Positions 4,743 through 5,895 of a stretch of DNA of 5,895 bases are shown here, in pieces. Position numbers and translations under genes: made by a program. The DNA is from Eubacterium sp. (GTDB lineage Bacteria; Bacillota; Clostridia; Lachnospirales; Lachnospiraceae), in contig JAJGAH010000175.1 in NCBI GenBank assembly GCA_020844525.1, positions 1 through 5,895 on the forward strand, written 5' to 3'. Every line of letters starts with the position of its first letter. The first letter of the stretch is position 1. The notes under the pieces are model-generated. The model was not told where the DNA came from and ran no database searches. It saw only the letters and a list, made by a program, of their open reading frames with translations.

Positions 4743-5843
4743 TCAGCGGGAAGCTCTGCTTCCCTGCCTGTGCTGTTCTGCTGCCTGATATTTCTTCAAT
4801 GCCTCCTGCTCTTCTCTGGTCAGTGTCTTCGGAACGGCAATCTCAATGGTGACATAGGCATCACCACAGACACCCTTCATATCCTTAACGCCTTTTCCTC
4901 TCAGTCTCATCTTACTGCCGGACTGTGTTCCCTTCGGAATTCTGCAGACCACGTGTCCGTTGAGCACGGGCAGCTCCGCTTCGCCGCCAAATACCGCTGT
5001 GGTGTACGGGATCCGGGCAGTGGTATACAGATCTCTTCCCTTCCGTTCAAATCCCGGCATAGCCTGTACATGGACCTGAATGATCAGATCTCCGCTGCTG
5101 CCATCGGGTTTGCGATTTCCCTTTCCTCTGAGCCGTATGGATTTTCCGTCCTCAATGCCAGCAGGAATCCGGATCTCCAGCGTGCTTACATGGCCGCTGC
5201 CTGACGACAGCTGCACCTTGCGGGTACATCCGTTGATAGCGTCCATGAAACCAATGGTGAGCTCCGAGTGGATATCATAATCCGCTCCCGGCTGTTCTGC
5301 CCCACCGTAAAATCCGCTGCTGCCGCCGAAACCACCAAAGCCGCTTCCACCGGTGGAGGAGTAGCTGCGACTGGTATGTCCGCCCTTTCCATGGAACATA
5401 TTTCCGAACATCTGTCCGAAGATATCATCCGCGTCATCCCCATTAAAATGGAAGGACTGATAGCTCTTCCCATCGGGTCCATAGGAACGGTAGCTGTACG
5501 TGCTGCCGCCGTTTCCTCCGGTGAAATTTCTGAAGAAGTCACCTGCGCTGCCGCTGCCGAAATCGCTTCTGCCGCCATAAGCATCATAAGCTTCCTCGTA
5601 CTTCTTCGGATCCATGCCATTTTCAAAGGCCGCCATACCGCACTTATCATATATTCTCTTCTTCTCAGGATCACTGAGCACAGCGTATGCCTCGTTGATC
5701 TCCTGAAACTTTTTCTCTGCCTGCTTGTCGCCCGGGTTCATATCCGGATGATACCGCTTCGCGAGCTGACGAAACGCCTTTTTGATCGCATTCTCATCCG
5801 CGCCCTTTGGAAGACCAAGAACCTCGTAAAAATCCTGTTTCAT
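4743..5843 (-). CDS. Class II DnaJ-type co-chaperone (J domain, G/F region, two C-terminal domains, no zinc finger)
   Basis: Hsp40 co-chaperone that delivers unfolded proteins to DnaK and stimulates its ATPase in the cytoplasm. The 366-residue protein starts MKQDFYEVLG, typical of a J domain (about 3-66), with the essential HPD at 32-34. A Gly/Phe/Ser-rich linker spans about 90-182 and contains DDIFGQMFGNMF (139-150). Two beta-rich substrate-binding domains follow: CTD1 from about 188 (DIHSELTIGFMDAINGCTRKV, then IPAGIEDGKSIRLRGKG) and CTD2 to about 345 (IPKGTQSGSKMRLRGKG). Scattered Cys occur but no CxxCxGxG, so it is class II (CbpA/DnaJB type) and not classical DnaJ. ATG at 5843 is chosen over the in-frame GTG at 5852: the ribosome site GGGAAGG lies 8 nt before the ATG but overlaps the GTG. 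A strong terminator follows. It forms its own unit, with no visible tie to the envelope operon. Confidence 0.95.
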   Translation of the reverse strand: MKQDFYEVLGLPKGADENAIKKAFRQLAKRYHPDMNPGDKQAEKKFQEINEAYAVLSDPEKKRIYDKCGMAAFENGMDPKKYEEAYDAYGGRSDFGSGSAGDFFRNFTGGNGGSTYSYRSYGPDGKSYQSFHFNGDDADDIFGQMFGNMFHGKGGHTSRSYSSTGGSGFGGFGGSSGFYGGAEQPGADYDIHSELTIGFMDAINGCTRKVQLSSGSGHVSTLEIRIPAGIEDGKSIRLRGKGNRKPDGSSGDLIIQVHVQAMPGFERKGRDLYTTARIPYTTAVFGGEAELPVLNGHVVCRIPKGTQSGSKMRLRGKGVKDMKGVCGDAYVTIEIAVPKTLTREEQEALKKYQAAEQHRQGSRASR

Positions 5844-5895
5844 CCTTCTCACCTTCCCTCGATCCTTTTCAATTACATCCGTTCTGGATATCTGG
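5844..5895 (-). promoter_or_regulatory. Upstream segment of the DnaJ-type gene with its ribosome-binding site
   Basis: GAGGGAAGG (5852-5860) ends 8 nt before ATG 5843 and decides the start. No clear -10/-35 pair and no CIRCE-type heat-shock repeat is visible in these 52 bases. The other two minus-strand frames end in stops at 5869-5871 and 5873-5875, so the tail of an upstream gene in the same operon is possible. The stretch is too short to tell. Confidence 0.55.

Noticed and set aside
4743..5843. Classical dnaJ (class I)
   Set aside because: The four CxxCxGxG zinc-binding repeats are absent; the linker passes straight into the C-terminal domain.
5850..5852. Alternative GTG start of the DnaJ-type protein, three residues longer
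   Set aside because: The purine-rich ribosome site overlaps this GTG, while it is 8 nt from the ATG at 5843. The ATG also gives the usual J-domain beginning.

Overview
The window looks like a chromosomal piece of a Gram-positive Clostridia bacterium, probably of the Lachnospiraceae. The grounds are moderate GC by eye, purine-rich Shine-Dalgarno sites before every gene, and protein sequences closest in style to that family. The family assignment is by recognition, not by a search. All five genes lie on the minus strand, so transcription runs from high to low coordinates. No tRNA, rRNA, CRISPR array, transposase or attachment site is visible.

Right part (about 4640-5895): a complete class II DnaJ-type co-chaperone gene (J domain, Gly/Phe-rich linker, two C-terminal substrate-binding domains, no zinc finger). 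A strong rho-independent terminator at 4644-4691 closes it and separates it from the next unit.

Middle (about 4419-4640): a control region for the second unit. In the direction of transcription it holds 19-bp direct repeats, a short hairpin, a tandem pair of 10-bp CTTAAG-type repeats (a likely response-regulator operator), a probable -10 box and a purine-rich leader of about 65 nt.

Left part (1-4418): a tight four-gene operon. Its order is a stand-alone DltA-like amino-acid adenylating enzyme, a fold-type III PLP-dependent decarboxylase, a DltC-like carrier protein, and a DltB-like MBOAT membrane acyltransferase that runs off the window edge. It resembles the teichoic-acid D-alanylation (dlt) pathway with a decarboxylase inserted. 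The adenylating enzyme has Lys at the pocket position equivalent to GrsA 239, unlike DltA, and the decarboxylase lacks the Cys-Glu pair of diaminopimelate decarboxylase.

The working model, which is inference, has four steps. The ligase activates an amino acid, perhaps an acidic one such as glutamate or aspartate, and loads it on the carrier protein. The decarboxylase acts on the carrier-bound or the free amino acid, as BtrK acts on glutamyl-BtrI in butirosin synthesis. The MBOAT enzyme passes the resulting aminoacyl or amino-acyl group across the membrane. The group ends on an envelope polymer or lipid, adding positive charge. A further gene of DltD/SGNH type may lie beyond the left edge but is not in the window.
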